Below are positions 8,374-17,396 of a DNA stretch of 64,000 nt, one piece after another; the first letter of the stretch is position 1; each line of letters begins with the position of its first letter. The notes under the pieces were generated by a model. That model did no database searches. It was not told the DNA's origin and worked only from the letters and a program-made list of their open reading frames with translations. Made by a program: the position numbers and the translations under genes. Origin of the DNA: an uncultured Collinsella sp. (GTDB lineage Bacteria > Actinomycetota > Coriobacteriia > Coriobacteriales > Coriobacteriaceae); NCBI GenBank assembly GCA_902472315.1, contig CABRNM010000001.1, positions 1 to 64,000 of the forward strand. Direction: 5' to 3'.

Positions 8374-8636
8374 TAGGCGATCTCGGTGCGAGCGGCCTCG
8401 ATAGCGCGTGTAAGCTGGTCGGCGCAGGAGGTCTTTTTCATACCGCAGGTATTACCGGCGAGAACCTCGATTACGCGATCGGCAGGAGCGCCCTCGACCA
8501 GTTTGGAGATAGCCTTGAGATTGCCGTCGCAGCCGCCGGTAAACTCAACGCCCAGCACTTTGCTGCCGTCATCGGAAAGATTGAGGTGGATATTGCGAGA
8601 GCATACACCCTGAGGCTTGTAGTCAAAACTAATCAT
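8373..8636 (-). CDS. TSCPD-domain small protein (TIGR03905-like)
   Basis: 87 residues with four spaced cysteines: 'QGVCSRN', 'TGGCDGNL', 'GNTCGMKKTSCADQL'. This is the TSCPD domain found alone in small proteins of TIGR03905 type and fused to some ribonucleotide reductases and dual-specificity enzymes. The cysteines suggest metal or FeS binding; the function of the stand-alone form is unknown. Stop overlaps the Tat-lipoprotein start, implying a cotranscribed pair. Confidence 0.85.
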   Translation of the reverse strand: MISFDYKPQGVCSRNIHLNLSDDGSKVLGVEFTGGCDGNLKAISKLVEGAPADRVIEVLAGNTCGMKKTSCADQLTRAIEAARTEIA

Positions 8637-8749
8637 TGAGATCCCCTCTCAGAAAGAAATTTCAGACGTCTATTATCCCCGCCTGGCCCGACTTATTATC
8701 GTAAGCACCGATTCAACATCCTACGATGCATAGATTAGTGGGGGCAAGA

Positions 8750-10549
8750 TTAGCAGCCCGTACCCCGTGCGTGGACTGTGCGCTTCTCCCGATACATATT
8801 GTGGTCGGCGACACGATATACATCGGCCAGCGTATTTCCAGCCGTCTCGACGGTCGCCACGCCAATCGATGCGCTGACCGTCAGTGCCTCATCGCTTACC
8901 GCGGCAAGACCGAGACGAAGATCCTGTTCCAGCCCGAGCGCAGACTCGTTGTCAGTATGGGGGCAAACCAGCAAAAACTCGTCGCCGCCAACGCGCATCG
9001 GCAGGTAATCCGCACCAGCCACCCGCCGCAGCACGGACGCCGTCCGTCGCAGCAGTTCATCCCCCACCTCGTGACCATAAATGTCGTTGGTCCGCTTGAG
9101 ATAATTACAGTCCACCATAATCACGCTCACTGGCAAGTCCTCGTTTACCAGGCTATCTCCACGCGATTCCAGATAGTTGCGGTTGCGAAGCCCCGTCAGT
9201 TTATCTTGGTATGACAGCTCCTCGGCATGCTTGACCATCGATATGTTGTGCGTCGCCACGACGACCGAATCCAGGCGGCCTTGCTCATCGCGATGCTGGG
9301 GGACAACCTGTAGCGAGTACCAAGTGCCTCGACAATCTCGCACCTCGGCAGCCAAGTACGGTACGCCCTCCATGCGTTCACGAAGCGTACTTATATCTAC
9401 GAGCCCCACAACCGCTTCGCGGCTTTCGGGGCTCACGATATCCCGGCAGACCGTGTCCATAAAGTCATATGCCTCGCTATGCTCGGCAAACATCTTCGCT
9501 ATCGCCGGCGACATATTGATTCCCTCGATCTCGAGGGTGTCGAGATGCAAAAGGAAGGTCGAATCGTAGATGGCGCTTATGGCATTGATAATGCCGAGCT
9601 GTTTATCCTTTTCGACCAAATTGCGGTGGTCAACGATATTTCGAGCCAACAGTACCACGACCCAAAACGCAAGGCACACCAAGACGTCAGCGGCGACAAA
9701 TGTGATCCTGCCAGACATGACCTCAGATTTGGGATATAGCGCAAACAGGCGGTAGTCCTTATATGCCGCACGCACGGCGTACCATTTGTCTCCTCGATAT
9801 TCGATGGGCGTCAGGCCGTCGTCTTTCCACTCAACCCCTGCGCTGGTGAGGAGTCGGGCGAGCGACACGTCAGCATCGGCACTGTTGGATGAGACAATCT
9901 CCGCATCCTCCATAACAAGCACCGTGGGGCCCTGGTGGAAGGTGCTGTTCGAAAGCACGTCGGCTATGGCATATGAATAGTCGTCCACCGCATCGGAAAC
10001 AAGTGAGCGGTATGCCAGGGCAACGCCGTCGCCATACGGGACAGCACAGACGGCAAAAACGACACCACGGCGCTCAACGACAGTTGAGTAGGTCACTTTG
10101 GAACCTTGATACATCGATGCGACCGGCGAACAGGCCAGCTCCTCTCGCCACAACATGAGCGGATCGCGACCATCGATGTCGTAGTGGGCAGCCATATGGC
10201 CATCGGAGTCCATGACCATCAACCCCGAAAGGTTCTCGGCATGGACAAATTGCTCGATAAGGTCGTTGTTAACCTCAACGCGATCAGAGGACAGGAACGT
10301 CGCAAACGATTCGACCGCGGCGAGCAAATCGTGCGTCTCCTCGGCTTTTCTCCCCTGTTCGTAGCGGTCATATTTTTCGCAAGCGTTTTCCAAAAACACC
10401 ATGGTTTCTTGGCCAAACCCAAGCGTTTTTTCGAGGCAGCAATGGGTTCCAACCGTATACAACAAGCCTAACAAGACAGCGCTGACAATAACGCCGATAG
10501 CTATGACGGTCAGAGTCTTTCGACGCAAGCGGTGCTCATCATTTGTCAT
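8750..10549 (-). CDS. Membrane-bound PAS-like/GGDEF diguanylate cyclase
   Basis: 599 residues. A membrane segment near residues 10-30, an extracytoplasmic sensor of ~240 residues (Cache-like by position only), a second membrane segment near 275-300, a PAS-like region and a C-terminal GGDEF domain with an intact GGDEF motif at residues 521-525. It should make cyclic di-GMP from two GTP. No RxxD inhibitory site is visible at the usual spot just before the motif. The ATG at 10549 has AAGGAG upstream; the longer open frame is upstream-gene sequence. It overlaps the solute-binding gene by 11 bp, so its activity is plausibly tied to that binding protein. Confidence 0.9.
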   Translation of the reverse strand: MTNDEHRLRRKTLTVIAIGVIVSAVLLGLLYTVGTHCCLEKTLGFGQETMVFLENACEKYDRYEQGRKAEETHDLLAAVESFATFLSSDRVEVNNDLIEQFVHAENLSGLMVMDSDGHMAAHYDIDGRDPLMLWREELACSPVASMYQGSKVTYSTVVERRGVVFAVCAVPYGDGVALAYRSLVSDAVDDYSYAIADVLSNSTFHQGPTVLVMEDAEIVSSNSADADVSLARLLTSAGVEWKDDGLTPIEYRGDKWYAVRAAYKDYRLFALYPKSEVMSGRITFVAADVLVCLAFWVVVLLARNIVDHRNLVEKDKQLGIINAISAIYDSTFLLHLDTLEIEGINMSPAIAKMFAEHSEAYDFMDTVCRDIVSPESREAVVGLVDISTLRERMEGVPYLAAEVRDCRGTWYSLQVVPQHRDEQGRLDSVVVATHNISMVKHAEELSYQDKLTGLRNRNYLESRGDSLVNEDLPVSVIMVDCNYLKRTNDIYGHEVGDELLRRTASVLRRVAGADYLPMRVGGDEFLLVCPHTDNESALGLEQDLRLGLAAVSDEALTVSASIGVATVETAGNTLADVYRVADHNMYREKRTVHARGTGC

Positions 10550-11417
10550 GATTTGCTCCTTGCCCGCCTGTCGTCGCTCCTGTCTTGTAATTGCCCACAA
10601 TACGGTCAATCGTGCCATCTCGATCCATGGCAAACAATGCAGTATTGAGATCCTTTACGATCGGTCCTTCATAGCTGTCATCAAACGCGACGCCCAGATC
10701 GACCGTCATAATGTTGTCGGCGAACACGCGGTAAAGGCCGGGATACTGGGCGACAAGTCGGTCAAGCGGCTGAACGTCCGCCATCCAACAGTCGACATAC
10801 CCTTTGGCAAGGGCGGCTTTGCAGAGCTCGGCAGAACCATACGATTTGATTTGCACGTCCGGCGAGATTTCCAGATCCCCTGCGAGCAATCGGCGTTCGC
10901 TCAACGAGCCCGCAATCACCGCGATGGTCTTGCTTCCATCGAGATGCGCCAAGGACTTGATGCCACTCGTTTTCTTGGCGGCAACCGAGACCGTCACGGT
11001 TAGATACGGCTCGGTCCAGTAATACTTATCCTCACGATAACAAGGAGAATAATCACACCACAGGCAATCGATATCACCGTTTTTGAGCAGCCGGTCGCGA
11101 TCGTTCCAGTCAATATCGACAAACTGTGGCTTAATCCCCGCACGCTTGCAGGCCTCGCGGGCGATGTCGATATCGATACCGGCGTAATCGCCCGTGGTAT
11201 CGACATACACATAGGGGTCGTTATCCGTAACGCCGATTTTGAGTACCGGGAGATTTTTGTCGGCTTCATTCGAGGAGGAAGAACTGCTTCGAACGGTATA
11301 CGTCAGGACGGCCACACAGGCGGCAACAAGGAGCATGAGCGTAAACGAGACGATGGCGGCTCGCTTGGTGCGTCCGGGCACGCGCCTCCCTTCATCGAAA
11401 CAGCAGTCGGATTTCAT
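10539..11417 (-). CDS. Membrane-anchored family-3-type solute-binding protein
   Basis: 292 residues. A basic head (to ~residue 20), one hydrophobic segment (VSFTLMLLVAACVAVLTYTV), a Ser-rich linker and a periplasmic-binding-protein type II domain ('LKIGVTDNDPYVYVD...YAGIDIDIAREACKRAG', 'IDCLWCDYS', 'RVFADNIMTVDLGVAF'). Such domains bind amino acids or similar small molecules. No ABC permease or ATPase gene lies nearby; instead the next gene is a membrane diguanylate cyclase that starts inside this gene. That arrangement suggests a signalling receptor rather than uptake. The start ATG has only a weak upstream purine run. Confidence 0.85.
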   Translation of the reverse strand: MKSDCCFDEGRRVPGRTKRAAIVSFTLMLLVAACVAVLTYTVRSSSSSSNEADKNLPVLKIGVTDNDPYVYVDTTGDYAGIDIDIAREACKRAGIKPQFVDIDWNDRDRLLKNGDIDCLWCDYSPCYREDKYYWTEPYLTVTVSVAAKKTSGIKSLAHLDGSKTIAVIAGSLSERRLLAGDLEISPDVQIKSYGSAELCKAALAKGYVDCWMADVQPLDRLVAQYPGLYRVFADNIMTVDLGVAFDDSYEGPIVKDLNTALFAMDRDGTIDRIVGNYKTGATTGGQGANHDK

Positions 11418-11442
11418 TGTATACCCGGGGCTGATGTGGCAA

Positions 11443-11477
11443 TAAAAAAGCGCCTCACCCAAAATGGGCAAGGCGCC
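11443..11477 (-). terminator. Intrinsic terminator of purB
   Basis: On the minus strand a long hairpin (GGCGCCTTGCCC...GGGTGAGGCGC) is followed by six T residues, about 45 bp after the purB stop. Confidence 0.9.
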
Positions 11478-11519
11478 AAAGATTGAAATGCATCCGCAAG
11501 CGGTCGAATTAGGTTAACC

Positions 11520-12866
11520 CTACTCGAAGTTCAGCTGCTCCAGGCGGTCGAAGACCGTATCGATGCGGGTGAGGAAGTCCCACGGATCAAAGATCTCATC
11601 GAGCTTCTCCTGGCTGACGGTGCAGCGCGGATCGGCCTCGAGACGCTCCTTGAAGGTGGGGCCAGAAACACAATCCTGCACCTCATGCCAGGTGGCCATG
11701 GCGTTTTCCTGCACGATAGCGTAGGCGTCCTCGCGGGTGATGCCCGTATCGACGAGGGCCAGCAGGACCTTGGAGGAGAAGATGAGGCCACGGGTCTTGT
11801 TGAGATTGGCCATCATGCGGGCCGGATACAGCTGCAGGCCGTCGATGACACGGATGAGGCACTGGAACATGTGGTCGAGTGCGATGAAGCTATCGGCCTG
11901 GGCGACGCGCTCGGCGGAGGAGTGCGAAATATCGCGCTCGTGCCACAGGGCGACGTTGTCGAAGGCGACCTGGGCGTTGGACTTCACGACGCGCGACAGG
12001 CCGCAGACCTTCTCCATGGTGATGGGATTGCGCTTGTGCGGCATGGCGGAGCTGCCCTTTTGTCCCTTGCGGAAGGGCTCTTCGGCCTCGAGCGTATCGG
12101 TCTTCTGCAGGTTGCGGACCTCGGTCGCGATGCGCTCGCAGGTGGCCGCTGTAGTGGCAAGCACGCCGGCAAGATAGGCGTGGTGATCGCGGCTGATAAC
12201 CTGCGTGGACAGCGGATCGTGGACCAGGCCCAAGTGCTCGCAGACGTACTCCTCGACGAACGGCTCGATGGAGCTGTAAGTGCCGACGGCACCGGAGATG
12301 GCACCGAAGGCAACGTTCTTGCGAGCGTCCTCAAGACGATCGAGATCGCGCTTGAGCTCCCAGGCCCAAGAGCCAAACTTCATGCCGAAGGTCATCGGCT
12401 CGGCGTGGATGCCGTGGGTGCGGCCGGCGCAGAGTGTGTTGCGCTCCTCGAAGGCACGACGCTTGCAGATCTCGCCGAGCTTCTTGACGTCCTCGATGAT
12501 CAGGTCACAGGCCTGGGTGAGCTGATAGCACAGAGCCGTATCACCCAGGTCGGAGCTGGTCATACCATAGTGAACCCAGCGGCTAGGCTTGGGCTCGCCC
12601 TCGGGAACGTCGGCGTCGATATATTCCTTCATGTTGGTCAGGAAGGCGATGACATCGTGGCGCGTGACCTCCTCGATCTCATCGACCTTTGCCTTCTCAA
12701 AGTTGGCATGGTCGCGGATCCACTGGGCTTCGTCTTTAGAAATGCCGATCTTGCCGAGCTCCGCCTGGGCCTCGCAGGCCAAGACCTCGATTTCCTGCCA
12801 AATGGCGTACTTGTTCTCGAGGGAGAAGATGTGTCCCATCTCCGGGCGGGTATAGCGATCGATCAT
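11520..12866 (-). CDS. purB: Adenylosuccinate lyase
   Basis: 448 residues. Catalyses two fumarate-releasing steps: SAICAR to AICAR and adenylosuccinate to AMP. The fumarase/lyase superfamily signature 'GSSAMPHKRNPI' is intact, along with the 'MTSSDLGDT' and 'TLCAGRTHGIHAEP' active-site blocks. The ATG at 12866 has an AAAAGGAGC ribosome site; the longer open frame (22 residues) is not supported. It is a monocistronic unit with its own terminator. Confidence 0.97.
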   Translation of the reverse strand: MIDRYTRPEMGHIFSLENKYAIWQEIEVLACEAQAELGKIGISKDEAQWIRDHANFEKAKVDEIEEVTRHDVIAFLTNMKEYIDADVPEGEPKPSRWVHYGMTSSDLGDTALCYQLTQACDLIIEDVKKLGEICKRRAFEERNTLCAGRTHGIHAEPMTFGMKFGSWAWELKRDLDRLEDARKNVAFGAISGAVGTYSSIEPFVEEYVCEHLGLVHDPLSTQVISRDHHAYLAGVLATTAATCERIATEVRNLQKTDTLEAEEPFRKGQKGSSAMPHKRNPITMEKVCGLSRVVKSNAQVAFDNVALWHERDISHSSAERVAQADSFIALDHMFQCLIRVIDGLQLYPARMMANLNKTRGLIFSSKVLLALVDTGITREDAYAIVQENAMATWHEVQDCVSGPTFKERLEADPRCTVSQEKLDEIFDPWDFLTRIDTVFDRLEQLNFE

Positions 12867-12977
12867 AGCGGCTCCTTTTTGGTTATTGGCACGTTGGTCG
12901 TAACTTAACCATTGTACCGTGCGTAGGTGCAAGTATGGGCAGCAGGCATTAACCTAACATTTTGCCGCAAGAGCGGC

Positions 12978-13154
12978 CATGGGGACGTCCGCGTATTTGC
13001 TTCGCAAATCCGCACCGGCTTCAGGCGAGCCCCTCGGCCTCATGAAGCCTCGGGGGAAGACTTTGTTGAGTTGCCGTCCCCGCGTCTCCCGTGCTCGGTG
13101 GAGCGGGCAACGGGACGTCTGCGTATTTGCTTCGCAAATCCGCACCGGCTGCGG
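12978..13154. repeat. Direct repeats containing a TTTGCTTCGCAAA palindrome
   Basis: The 35-40 bp block reading GACGTCYGCGTATTTGCTTC and continuing CGCAAATCCGCACCGGCT occurs twice, at about 12983..13021 and 13113..13151, with one internal difference. Each copy has the perfect palindrome ATTTGCTTCGCAAAT in the middle. The second copy is joined to an 18-bp copy of the tRNA-Gly 3' end. Confidence 0.8.
13099..13116. repeat. Exact 18-bp copy of the tRNA-Gly 3' end
   Basis: Identical to 13291..13308, the CCA end and acceptor/T-arm part of tRNA-Gly(CCC), in the same orientation, about 190 bp downstream of the gene in tRNA sense. A T-arm-like GCGGGTTCGAGTCCCG in opposite orientation lies between them near 13220..13236. 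Confidence 0.85.
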
Positions 13155-13250
13155 TCGCCTATCGGCGACCTTGCCTGCTCGCTATAAACGCTTCGCGTTT
13201 ATTTAAAGCTCGCACCCTGGCGGGTTCGAGTCCCGGCACTTAGTAGTAAA

Positions 13251-13279
13251 AAGCACGGCAACGTAGCGTTACCGTGCTT
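13251..13279 (-). terminator. Intrinsic terminator of tRNA-Gly
   Basis: Minus-strand hairpin AAGCACGGTAACG/CGTTGCCGTGCTT followed by a T-run, right behind the tRNA-Gly 3' end. Confidence 0.9.
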
Positions 13280-13290
13280 GTGCATTTTTC

Positions 13291-13365
13291 TGGAGCGGGC
13301 AACGGGACTCGAACCCGCGAGTGTCAGCTTGGGAAGCTGATGCCTTACCACTTGGCGATGCCCGC
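13291..13365 (-). tRNA. tRNA-Gly (CCC)
   Basis: A 75-nt cloverleaf: acceptor GCGGGCA/TGCCCGC, anticodon loop TTCCCAA giving anticodon CCC, T-arm with GGTTCGAGTCC, encoded CCA. Confidence 0.96.
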
Positions 13366-13662
13366 ATATGTGGGGGATAGTATAACGCGGTTGTCTTGTT
13401 CGATACAAGGGTGACGATGCTTGTTTTGACTGTGGAGAATCGTCCTAAAAACAGGCCAATTGTGGAGATAGGGACCTGTACGTTCCTCTATTTACCGTTG
13501 TCTACCTGCAGATTTATTCCATTGTCTTTCGTAGGCACCATTTGTCAGATTTTGGGCAAGCATTTGGTCAGGTTCCGGTACTTACCCGCATGAACCTTGG
13601 GGATAGCCTCATCCTACGCGCCGCGGCCTCCCCGTGCGGCGCACGAGGGATAAGGAGCAGCC
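13366..13662 (+). promoter_or_regulatory. Leader region of the thioester adhesin gene
   Basis: No gene here. A GC-rich hairpin (GCGCCGC/GCGGCGC at 13618..13642) ends about 20 nt before the adhesin ATG and just ahead of the AAGGAG ribosome site. It could influence translation. I see no clear -35/-10 pair. Confidence 0.35.
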
Positions 13663-16600
13663 ATGTCCAACGCACCCACGCACTCTGTCCACAGCGCAAT
13701 CACAGCAGGATCGCTGCTCCTAGTCCTCTTTTTACTTTTAGGCTGCATGACACCGAATGCCGCGCTCGCCGTCGACGGTTACGAATCGCTCGGATTCCGC
13801 ACCATCAGCAATGAATGCGGTCCTTTTGGAGTTGGCAAATACGAGGCACAGGACTCTTCGACTGCCTATTGTGTGAACCAGGACCGATTTGGCCCCAGCA
13901 CACCGGGCGGACCCTGGCTCACCTACAATCAGGGCTGGGTATGGCTCGAAGACGAATTCGCGGCCATCATCTGCCATGGCTACCCCACCGCCACATCCTT
14001 TGGCGGGCATAACCTATCCCCCGATCGAGCGCGCGCCGCAACCCAACTTGCCGTCTGGATGCTCAACGGCACCACCCATACCGACGGATCATTCTCATAT
14101 ACAACCGCCCAGGGCGTCACAAAGAGCGGAAACTTTTCCGGCGACAATGAGGTCGTTGCCGCCGCGCGCTGGCTCCACGACAGCGCCAAGTCGGGAAGCA
14201 TTAAAGCCGCACCGCATCGCGCGCGGCGCTATTTGGGAGCTGTGTCGGGCGGCAGCAAGCGTCAAGACATGCTCTACGTGCTCCCGGCCGTCTCCGCATC
14301 CTTCCAAAAACAGTCAGCCAACGCCGCCATCACGAGCGAAAACGATACCTACAGGCTCGACGGAGCGAGGTTCGACATCTATGAGAGCGCCGGCGACAAG
14401 CGTGTCGGCAGCATCCAGATGGACAGCAGCGGTCGCGCACAGGCGACACTTTTGCCCAACACGGCATATTATCTGGTCGAAACCGAAGCTCCGGCGGGTT
14501 ATATCCCCAGGAGTGACCGCATCGCCTTTTCCACCGGCAATGACGGCGGAAATGTCGTCATCGATGAGCAGCCCGGTACCATTACCCTGCGCATCGCAAA
14601 GGTCGATGCCGCCACTGGGGCAGGTCCTCAAGTCGGCGCGTCACTTGCCGGCGCTGAGTTCACCTGCGTCTCACAGTCTACCCCGGGCTGGACGCGCACC
14701 CTCACGACGGATGAGGACGGCCGGGCAACACTTACCGACATCCCCCTGGGCACCTTTACCATCTATGAGTCGAGAGCTCCCGAGGGCTATCTTCCCTCCG
14801 ATGAAACCTGGAGCTACACCATCGGTGCCGACCAGCCCGGAGACGCGGGCGTCGTTGAGCTCGAGCGTCGCATCCCCAACATCCCCATCGCTTTTGACCT
14901 CGAGATTTCAAAGTTCAAGGACTACGGCAATAGCGATGGGTCTGGTATAGAGCAGCCGGCGGAGGGCGTGGCCTTTGAAGTGATAAGCAACACTTCGCAG
15001 CAGGTTGTTGGTACACTGACCACCAATATCTACGGCTTCGCATCGACCAAAGACCAGGCTGGAGCATGGTTTGGCGCAGGAGAGCGCCCCGATGGCGTCA
15101 GTGGAACCATACCGTATGACCGTGCCGGCTACACCATTCGTGAGGTTGTCGACACTGTGCCCGACGGCTTTAAGCAGGCAGGGGAATGGACTATCACGGC
15201 AGAGCAGATCACTGACGGCGCAGAGCTTCAGTACATCGTAGACAACCACGCCCTGTCGACACATCTTCAAATCGTGAAGCGCGATGCTCAGACCGGCAGC
15301 GCCGTACCATGCGTCGGGTTCACCTTTCAGCTGCTCAATGGCAACCGTGAGCCCATCTCGCAAACATCTTGGCATCCCGCCCATACCGTTATGAATACCT
15401 TTACGACCGATGAAACCGGCGCCGTCACCCTGCCCGAATCGCTTAACCCGGGCACGTATTACATACGAGAGACTTCCGCCAAGGAACCGTATCTTGTTGG
15501 AGAAGATCTGGAGATAACGATTCCCACCGACATGAACTTAACGCCCATCGCGGTCGCCTCGTTTTACGACGACGCGGCAACAGGAAGCATCGAGATCGTT
15601 AAGAACGATACCGTAGACGGACACGCCCTTGCCGGCGCTGTTTTTGATATCCGCGCCGCGGGCGATATCGTGCGCCCCGACGGCAGCATTGTTGCCCTGG
15701 ACGGTGAAACCGTCACCACCATCACGACCGACGAGCGGGGATTTGCGTGCGCGAATCATCTTTCGCTGGGGTGCGGAACTGCCATCTATGAGGTAATCGA
15801 GGTACAGGCACCCGAAGGATACCTGCTCGACCAAAGCGCCCACACCGTCGAGCTGTCGTATGCCGACCAGGAAACACACACGGTCAAAGCGCACCTCGAT
15901 ATCTCTAACGACTACACCAAAATCGACATCTCCAAAGTCGATCTGACCGGCAAACAAGAAGTGGATGGCGCTCGGCTCTCCCTCCACGGTGCCGACGGAA
16001 CCGAAATTGACGCTTGGACCTCCTCCGACAAACCGCATCGCATCGAGCATCTTTTGCCCGGCACCTACACCCTGCGCGAAGCGATGTCCCCGCGCACTTA
16101 CGACCTTGCTCAAGACATGACGTTTGAAATTAAGGCCACAGGAGAAGTGCAGACGGTAACCATGAAGGACACACCCATCGAGATTGAGGGCAGAGTCGAC
16201 AAGCGGCAAGAGATCGCCCGCCCTATCGGTAAGGGCCTCGTCGCTAACGGCGATGGCAAAAACCGGGCCGTGGCACAATCTGATACGAACGGTTCCTTCT
16301 CCTATACGCTCGATGCTAAAAATGAGTCGAATACCTGGGTTGATGAATTCACCATCACCGACGATCTCGAATGCGCCAAAGACGGCACTGCCAGGCTCAT
16401 CGCCATCGAAACCCCTGTCGCGGCTGGGGACGTCGACAGTCTTTGCAACGTGTGGTATCGAACGTCTCCAGTGGGAAGTATCGATACGGGCGAACAGGCC
16501 AATGCAACGCTCAGCGACGGGCATGACAACCCCTGGCTCAAAACGGACGAGGTCAAAAAGCTCCTAGGTGACGATTTGCGCATGGTCGATTACGACGATT

Positions 16601-17094
16601 GGCATCTTTGGAAAGCAAATATTCCAACAACGGAATCAGTCACCCTCGAGGCAAAAGAGCTCGCTCTTTTGGACGACACCGGCATCACGGGCATTCGTCT
16701 TGAGTATGGGGCCGTATCGGCCGACTTCACGACAAGAGGCGCTGCAGAATCTTGGACCCGCGAGGACCTCAAAGACGAACATGACGACCTTGATGATGTG
16801 AGCGCCGCCCTTGACTCGGATATTCACGGTGCCGTCATCCATATGCAGGCCGCGTCGTCTTACACGCCTCAGACCGCACTCGCCAACAGTGCTCGCGTTG
16901 ACCTCTGTCGCAATGGCGGCGGTAGCAACCTTGAATCACATGACGAGGATCGCGTCATCCAGCGATGCACCATGCCGCAAGATTTACCAGCAACGGGCTC
17001 TCTTCCCATCGCCGCCTGCCTCACTGCCTTCATGACCTCCGGCGCCGCGGCAATCTGGTTTGCCCATCTAAAGCTGGCATCGAAACGTCACTAA
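13663..17094 (+). CDS. LPXTG-anchored thioester-domain adhesin with CnaB repeats
   Basis: 1143 residues. Signal peptide (1-~36; an LLLGC stretch within it resembles a lipobox, but the C-terminal anchor argues for normal cleavage). A thioester domain (about 45-185) has the candidate Cys70 ('AYCVN') and Gln128 in 'ATQLAVWML', the pair that forms the reactive thioester in TQXA/TED adhesins. At least five CnaB/SpaA-type beta domains follow, recognisable by E-box motifs such as 'YLVETEAPAGY', 'IYESRAPEGY' and 'YEVIEVQAPEGY'. A non-repetitive region (~850-1090) comes next, then an LPATG sortase signal at 1108-1112, a hydrophobic helix and a basic tail. Ribosome site AAGGAG. Likely a fibrous adhesin that can bind host protein covalently. 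Monocistronic, with a terminator right behind. Confidence 0.92.
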   Translation: MSNAPTHSVHSAITAGSLLLVLFLLLGCMTPNAALAVDGYESLGFRTISNECGPFGVGKYEAQDSSTAYCVNQDRFGPSTPGGPWLTYNQGWVWLEDEFAAIICHGYPTATSFGGHNLSPDRARAATQLAVWMLNGTTHTDGSFSYTTAQGVTKSGNFSGDNEVVAAARWLHDSAKSGSIKAAPHRARRYLGAVSGGSKRQDMLYVLPAVSASFQKQSANAAITSENDTYRLDGARFDIYESAGDKRVGSIQMDSSGRAQATLLPNTAYYLVETEAPAGYIPRSDRIAFSTGNDGGNVVIDEQPGTITLRIAKVDAATGAGPQVGASLAGAEFTCVSQSTPGWTRTLTTDEDGRATLTDIPLGTFTIYESRAPEGYLPSDETWSYTIGADQPGDAGVVELERRIPNIPIAFDLEISKFKDYGNSDGSGIEQPAEGVAFEVISNTSQQVVGTLTTNIYGFASTKDQAGAWFGAGERPDGVSGTIPYDRAGYTIREVVDTVPDGFKQAGEWTITAEQITDGAELQYIVDNHALSTHLQIVKRDAQTGSAVPCVGFTFQLLNGNREPISQTSWHPAHTVMNTFTTDETGAVTLPESLNPGTYYIRETSAKEPYLVGEDLEITIPTDMNLTPIAVASFYDDAATGSIEIVKNDTVDGHALAGAVFDIRAAGDIVRPDGSIVALDGETVTTITTDERGFACANHLSLGCGTAIYEVIEVQAPEGYLLDQSAHTVELSYADQETHTVKAHLDISNDYTKIDISKVDLTGKQEVDGARLSLHGADGTEIDAWTSSDKPHRIEHLLPGTYTLREAMSPRTYDLAQDMTFEIKATGEVQTVTMKDTPIEIEGRVDKRQEIARPIGKGLVANGDGKNRAVAQSDTNGSFSYTLDAKNESNTWVDEFTITDDLECAKDGTARLIAIETPVAAGDVDSLCNVWYRTSPVGSIDTGEQANATLSDGHDNPWLKTDEVKKLLGDDLRMVDYDDWHLWKANIPTTESVTLEAKELALLDDTGITGIRLEYGAVSADFTTRGAAESWTREDLKDEHDDLDDVSAALDSDIHGAVIHMQAASSYTPQTALANSARVDLCRNGGGSNLESHDEDRVIQRCTMPQDLPATGSLPIAACLTAFMTSGAAAIWFAHLKLASKRH

Positions 17095-17100
17095 CGTAAT

Positions 17101-17139
17101 AAAAAAGAGGCGAGCCCGTCTCCCGGCTCGCCTCTTTTT
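17101..17139. terminator. Bidirectional intrinsic terminator
   Basis: A 10-bp stem (GAGGCGAGCC/GGCTCGCCTC) flanked by an A-run on the left and a T-run on the right, placed between the convergent adhesin gene and the small membrane protein gene, so it can serve both. Confidence 0.92.
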
Positions 17140-17156
17140 CGTTCGTGGCGAAATGG

Positions 17157-17375
17157 CTATTCCCCAGATGCAGACCCACCGTCGATGAGCGCTTGATCGG
17201 ACTCGGAGATGCCATCGGCTCCCAAACTCTGCTCGTGCTCCACTTCTTCGCTAATCGTGGACTCAGGCGTTGAGCCTTTAACGCCCACGATATACGCGGC
17301 CCCAAAACCAAGGGCAATGGCGATCAGGACCAAGATGAGATAGACGGGCCAGTGGCGCTTGATGTACGAAAACAC
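17157..17375 (-). CDS. Small single-pass membrane protein, unknown
   Basis: 72 residues: short basic N-terminus (MFSYIKRHWP), one membrane helix (VYLILVLIAIALGFGAAYIV), then an acidic Ser/Glu-rich tail of ~40 residues. It directly follows the M28-like gene on the same strand with a ~20 bp gap and is probably cotranscribed. No family recognised. Confidence 0.65.
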   Translation of the reverse strand: MFSYIKRHWPVYLILVLIAIALGFGAAYIVGVKGSTPESTISEEVEHEQSLGADGISESDQALIDGGSASGE

Positions 17376-17396
17376 GCAGACTCCTTATAGGTCAAC

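Noticed and set aside
12978..13154. CRISPR array
   Set aside because: Only two copies, 130 bp apart, with unequal GC-rich sequence between and no cas genes.
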